Shown: piece by piece, positions 14,849-14,956 of the stretch
How the letters are laid out: every line of letters starts with the position of its first letter
Numbering within the stretch: position 1 is the stretch's first letter
Origin: Collimonas sp. UBA1456
GTDB taxonomy: Bacteria > Pseudomonadota > Gammaproteobacteria > Burkholderiales > Burkholderiaceae_D
Direction: 5' to 3'
DNA length: 14,956 nucleotides
NCBI GenBank assembly: GCA_002325825.1
Contig: DCSW01000013.1
Coordinates: forward strand, 1-14,956
The notes under the pieces: model-generated
What the model saw: only the letters and a program-made list of their open reading frames with translations
Databases searched by the model: none
What the model was told of the DNA's origin: nothing
Made by a program: the position numbers and the translations under genes

Positions 14849-14956
14849 CAGCGAAAATCGGAATGTCTAAGAACCTGTTCGAGATCTTTTCAACACTTTT
14901 TCAATACAACATTAAAGCGAGGAAAGAAAAAATTGACTAATTGCAGCCTGGTATTG

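Noticed and set aside
1..14956. UGA read as tryptophan, as known in some highly reduced betaproteobacterial symbionts, suggested by TGA at Trp-like positions in the SDR, DUF1800 and LivK remnants.
   Set aside because: Intact genes (wrbA, the epimerase, the lipocalin) end in TGA and contain no internal TGA; ArgH Trp codons checked are TGG. The same broken genes also carry TAA stops at Gln sites and frameshifts.
1..14956. All stops and frameshifts as sequencing or assembly errors.
   Set aside because: Homopolymer shifts could be errors, but nonsense substitutions, lost catalytic residues and internal deletions in the same genes, next to fully intact genes, argue for real decay. Reads are still needed to settle single sites.
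1..14956. CRISPR array, tRNA, rRNA, IS element or integrase gene.
   Set aside because: No regular repeats, cloverleaf-like tail with CCA, rRNA-like text or transposase motif was seen on either strand.

Overview
The window looks like chromosome from a betaproteobacterium of the order Burkholderiales, most like the Oxalobacteraceae (Herbaspirillum/Collimonas type). This rests on protein resemblance (ArgH, WrbA, YihY, DUF2069, a MerR/B12 regulator) and gene neighbourhood, judged by eye. The striking feature is decay. I can read about a dozen broken genes and only a few intact ones (argH, wrbA, a TIGR01777 epimerase, nearly intact lipocalin). The lesions are nonsense changes, one-base indels, start loss, internal deletions and loss of catalytic residues. 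No IS element, CRISPR array, rRNA or tRNA was recognised. This pattern fits a lineage in an early or middle stage of genome reduction, such as a host-restricted symbiont, but the lifestyle is an inference.

Layout. 1-1663 (minus strand): remnants of a branched-chain amino-acid ABC transporter, a periplasmic binding protein (LivK-like) and the start of a permease (LivH-like). 2020-3414 (minus): intact argH, the last step of arginine synthesis. 3606-4086 (plus): the membrane part of an AlgZ/LytS-type histidine kinase, cut off. 4055-5369 (minus): remnants of a DUF1800/DUF1501 pair. 5453-6490 (minus): a GlcD-type FAD oxidase remnant. 6745-7614 (minus): intact wrbA with a broken, translationally coupled DUF2069 membrane protein. 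7703-8986 (plus): broken yihY followed by a convincing terminator. 9355-9651 (minus): a start-less DUF962/Mpo1-like remnant. 9833-10781 (minus): a broken MerR-family regulator with a B12-binding-type sensor region. About 10833-11640: no recognisable gene. 11647-14330 (plus): a small membrane peptide of unknown function, an intact TIGR01777 epimerase, an SDR pseudogene overlapping it by ATGA, and a lipocalin. 14300-14848 (minus): the C-terminal piece of a molybdopterin-dependent aldehyde/isoquinoline oxidoreductase large subunit.

How they fit together. MerR/B12 regulator, TIGR01777 epimerase, SDR and lipocalin are families that recur together in proteobacterial light or singlet-oxygen stress clusters (LitR/CarH- or ChrR-controlled). 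Here the regulator and the SDR are dead while the epimerase and lipocalin still read nearly whole. Retention of argH amid the loss of transport and signalling genes would fit selection for arginine synthesis. I found no convincing new biological system. The observations most worth a second look are the decay pattern, the orphaned light-stress cluster with an 11-bp-spaced repeat before its regulator, the poly-A frame break in the lipocalin leader, and a possible leaderless wrbA promoter.
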